Below, piece after piece: positions 61,338-64,000 of a stretch of DNA of 64,000 nucleotides. The DNA comes from Flavobacteriaceae bacterium (GTDB lineage Bacteria; Bacteroidota; Bacteroidia; Flavobacteriales; Flavobacteriaceae). Positions within the stretch are counted from its first letter, which is position 1. Every line of letters begins with the position of its first letter. Location of the stretch: the NCBI GenBank assembly GCA_018608705.1, contig JABAZD010000028.1:22480-86479 (forward strand), read 5' to 3'. Both the position numbers and the translations under genes were made by a program. The notes under the pieces are model-generated. The model did not search any database. It was given only the letters and a program-made list of their open reading frames with translations, and was not told where the DNA came from.

Positions 61338-61895
61338 TTATTTTACTTTTTTTGGTGATATGAACATTATCATACGCTTCCCTTCTAACTTTGGCATTTG
61401 CTCAACCTTCCCAAGGTCTTCTAAGTCTTGCGCTAGACGCAATAATAAAATCTGACCTTGCTCTTGGTAGATGATTGATCGACCTTTGAAAAACACAAAG
61501 GCTTTAAGTTTTGCACCTTCTTTTAAAAACTTTTCAGCGTGTTTTTTTTTAAAAGCGTAATCGTGGTTGTCAGTTTGTGGTCCAAACCTAATCTCCTTAA
61601 CAATTACTTTTGTAGCTTTCGATTTAATCGCTTTGTCACGTTTCTTTTGTTCGTAAAGAAACTTTTTATAATCCATTACCTTACATACCGGAGGTACAGC
61701 TTTCGGAGATATTTCAACTAAATCAACCTCTTGCTCTCTTGCTATTGCTAAGGCTTGAGATAAGCTGTATACACCAACTTCAACGTTATCACCAACAAGT
61801 CTTAGTTCTTGAGCAGTAATTTTTCTGTTGATCTTATGTTGATCTTCTTTAATAATTCTTAGAGGACCTCTGTCTCTTCTTCTACGTATTGCTAT
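61338..61895 (-). CDS. infC: Translation initiation factor IF-3, proposed ATA start
   Basis: Extends the track ORF (61676) upstream in frame: (I/M)[78 protein letters not shown]; in-frame stop just upstream. Confidence 0.9.
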   Translation of the reverse strand: MAIRRRRDRGPLRIIKEDQHKINRKITAQELRLVGDNVEVGVYSLSQALAIAREQEVDLVEISPKAVPPVCKVMDYKKFLYEQKKRDKAIKSKATKVIVKEIRFGPQTDNHDYAFKKKHAEKFLKEGAKLKAFVFFKGRSIIYQEQGQILLLRLAQDLEDLGKVEQMPKLEGKRMIMFISPKKVK

Positions 61896-61917
61896 GGCTT
61901 TATTTTTTAGTTAAACT

Positions 61918-63858
61918 TTAAAATTCTTTTAATGTTTTTTTAATTTGTTCTTCAATAATTGTTGAGAACGACCCTACACTTATCGTACCTAAATCTTCTC
62001 CACCGTGTTTTCTAACACTAATAGTTTCGTCAACTTCTTCTTGGTCACCAACGATGATCATATACGGGATTTTTAACATTTCTGCATCTCGTATTTTTTT
62101 CCCCATTGTTTCATTCCTATTATCGACGAGGGCGCGAATTTCGTTATTTTCTAGCAAATTTAAAACTTTTCGGGCGTATTTTTCATATTTCTCGCTAATA
62201 GACAGTATAATAACTTGTTCTGGCATTAGCCAAAGCGGGAAATTGCCACCAGTGTGTTCTAATAGAATAGCTATAAAACGTTCCATACTTCCAAAAGGAG
62301 CACGGTGAATCATAACTGGTCTATGTAGTTCATTATCAGACCCTTTGTATGTAAGGTCAAATCTTTCAGGTAAGTTATAGTCAACTTGAATTGTTCCCAA
62401 TTGCCATTGGCGCCCTAGAGCGTCCTTTACCATGAAGTCTAATTTTGGGCCATAAAAAGCGGCTTCTCCAGTTTCTATAATATAATCCAAACCTTTTGCT
62501 TCTGCAGCACTTATAATCGCTTGCTCAGCTTTATCCCATACCTTGGAATCACCGATATATTTATCTAAATTTTCTGGATCGCGAACCGACACTTGTGTAG
62601 AAAAATTTTCAAATCCTAATGACCCAAAAACGTAAAGCACAAGGTCTATTACATTTTGAAATTCTTCGTCTAGCTGCTCAGGCATACAAAAAATGTGAGC
62701 ATCGTCCTGAGTAAAACCTCGAACTCGTGTTAGCCCGTGCAATTCACCACTTTGTTCGTATCTATAAACCGTTCCAAATTCAGCATATCTTTTAGGTAAT
62801 TCTTTATAGCTAAATGGTTTAGCGTTGTATATCTCACAATGATGTGGGCAGTTCATTGGCTTAAGTAAGAACTCCTCATCTAGTTTAGGAGTTTTTATAC
62901 TTTGAAAGCTATCTGCACCATATTTTTCATAATGACCAGAAGTGATGTACAATTCTTTTTGACCAATATGCGGGGTTATGACCATTTCATAGCCTGCTTT
63001 TTGTTGTGCTTTTTTTAAGAAATCTTCTAATCGAGATCTTAAAGCGGCTCCTTTTGGTAGCCACAAAGGCAATCCTTGTCCCACTTTTTGTGAAAAGGTA
63101 AAGAGCTCTAGTTGCTTGCCTAGTTTTCTATGGTCTCTTTTTTTTGCTTCTTCAAGAAGCGCTAAGTATTCGGTAAGTTCTTTTTGTTTTGGAAATGTAA
63201 TCCCGTAAACTCTGGTTAATTGGGTATTGTTTTCGTCTCCTCTCCAATAAGCACCAGCGACACTCAAAACTTTTACCGCTTTAATAATACCAGTATTAGG
63301 AATGTGTCCACCGCGACATAAATCTGTAAACGATGAATGGTCACAAAATGTAATTTCTCCGTCGTTAAGGTTTTCAATTAACTCAACTTTGTATGTGTTT
63401 CCTTCTTTTTCGTATTTATTCAGCGCTTCAGCTTTTGATACAGGCTTTATCTTAAAATCATGTTTACCTCTTGCGATTGCTAACATTTTTTCTTCAATCC
63501 TTTTAAAGTCTTTTTCGGAAATAACCTGACCACCTAAATCTACGTCATAATAAAATCCATTTTCGATAGCAGGACCGATAGATAATTTAACTCCCGGATA
63601 CAATTCTTCCAAGGCTTGAGCCAATACGTGAGAAGAGGAGTGCCAAAAAGCTTTTTTACCCATAGAATCCTTCCAGGTATATAAGGTTAAACTACCGTCA
63701 CATGATATTACGGTGGAGGTTTCAACAGTAATATCATTAAACTTTGCAGAAATTACATTTCTCGCAAATCCTTCACTAATGTCTTTAGCGACTTCTAATA
63801 CTGTAAGGCTTTTTTCAAAGGATCTTACACTTCCATCAGGTAATGTGATGTTAATCAT
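61918..63858 (-). CDS. thrS: Threonyl-tRNA synthetase
   Basis: 'FWHSSSHVLAQALEELYPGVKLSIGPAIENGFYYD', 'LKPMNCPHHCEIY', 'YRYEQSGELHGLTRVRGFTQDDAHIFC'. Confidence 0.97.
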   Translation of the reverse strand: MINITLPDGSVRSFEKSLTVLEVAKDISEGFARNVISAKFNDITVETSTVISCDGSLTLYTWKDSMGKKAFWHSSSHVLAQALEELYPGVKLSIGPAIENGFYYDVDLGGQVISEKDFKRIEEKMLAIARGKHDFKIKPVSKAEALNKYEKEGNTYKVELIENLNDGEITFCDHSSFTDLCRGGHIPNTGIIKAVKVLSVAGAYWRGDENNTQLTRVYGITFPKQKELTEYLALLEEAKKRDHRKLGKQLELFTFSQKVGQGLPLWLPKGAALRSRLEDFLKKAQQKAGYEMVITPHIGQKELYITSGHYEKYGADSFQSIKTPKLDEEFLLKPMNCPHHCEIYNAKPFSYKELPKRYAEFGTVYRYEQSGELHGLTRVRGFTQDDAHIFCMPEQLDEEFQNVIDLVLYVFGSLGFENFSTQVSVRDPENLDKYIGDSKVWDKAEQAIISAAEAKGLDYIIETGEAAFYGPKLDFMVKDALGRQWQLGTIQVDYNLPERFDLTYKGSDNELHRPVMIHRAPFGSMERFIAILLEHTGGNFPLWLMPEQVIILSISEKYEKYARKVLNLLENNEIRALVDNRNETMGKKIRDAEMLKIPYMIIVGDQEEVDETISVRKHGGEDLGTISVGSFSTIIEEQIKKTLKEF

Positions 63859-63881
63859 AATTAATCATATATAATAGGAAG

Positions 63882-63912
63882 CAAATATAGTAGTATATAT
63901 GGTTTGAAACAA
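63882..63912 (-). promoter_or_regulatory. Bacteroidota-type promoter of thrS-infC-rpmI-rplT
   Basis: Minus strand TTG-N20-TATATTTG upstream of the thrS ATG. Confidence 0.65.
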
Positions 63913-64000
63913 TAACTATTTGTATAATTTATTTACTTGTAATGTATTTTTTCTTATAATTTTTTCATTGTTAACTTATTGTAATTCAGCATTTAAAACG

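Noticed and set aside
63859-64000. Possible T-box or leader-peptide control ahead of thrS
   Set aside because: Only a promoter-like TTG-N20-TATATTTG is visible; no T-box core, terminator or Thr-rich leader ORF found.
1-64000. CRISPR arrays, IS elements, integrases, prophage genes, restriction or toxin-antitoxin modules
   Set aside because: None recognised; no regularly spaced repeats, transposase motifs or terminal inverted repeats seen by eye.

Overview
The window is a contiguous, gene-dense, AT-rich chromosomal segment from a member of Bacteroidota, most likely a marine flavobacterium. The lineage call is inference from TAnnTTTG promoters, a T9SS C-terminal domain, DUF6150/DUF4856/DUF4136 families, a split transketolase and a zeaxanthin-type crt cluster. 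Most of it is housekeeping: a full trpEGDCFBA operon, hemL, hutU, guaB, SurA/PpiC chaperones, aconitase, crtIBZY, tgt, accA, dnaB, thrS-infC-rpmI-rplT, and tRNA-Leu(GAG) and tRNA-Lys(TTT). I see no CRISPR array, IS element, prophage or rRNA. The strongest observations are three. (1) A compact ribosome-mediated trp attenuator upstream of trpE: promoter, an 18-aa leader peptide MKFILNNPWWCNYRKINS with tandem Trp codons, competing pairings, and an intrinsic terminator whose U tract runs into the trpE ATG. (2) A putatively iron-regulated cluster, DUF6686-like / DUF4856 / imelysin / HTTM (vitamin-K gamma-carboxylase-like) / FecA-like TonB receptor, preceded by two matching 10-1-10 inverted repeats. 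The carboxylase-like protein keeps the His and Lys equivalent to the human GGCX catalytic residues. (3) infC has no ATG/GTG/TTG start available near its N-terminus and appears to start at ATA, reminiscent of the AUU start of E. coli infC. Family names come from recognising motifs by eye and none was checked against a database.
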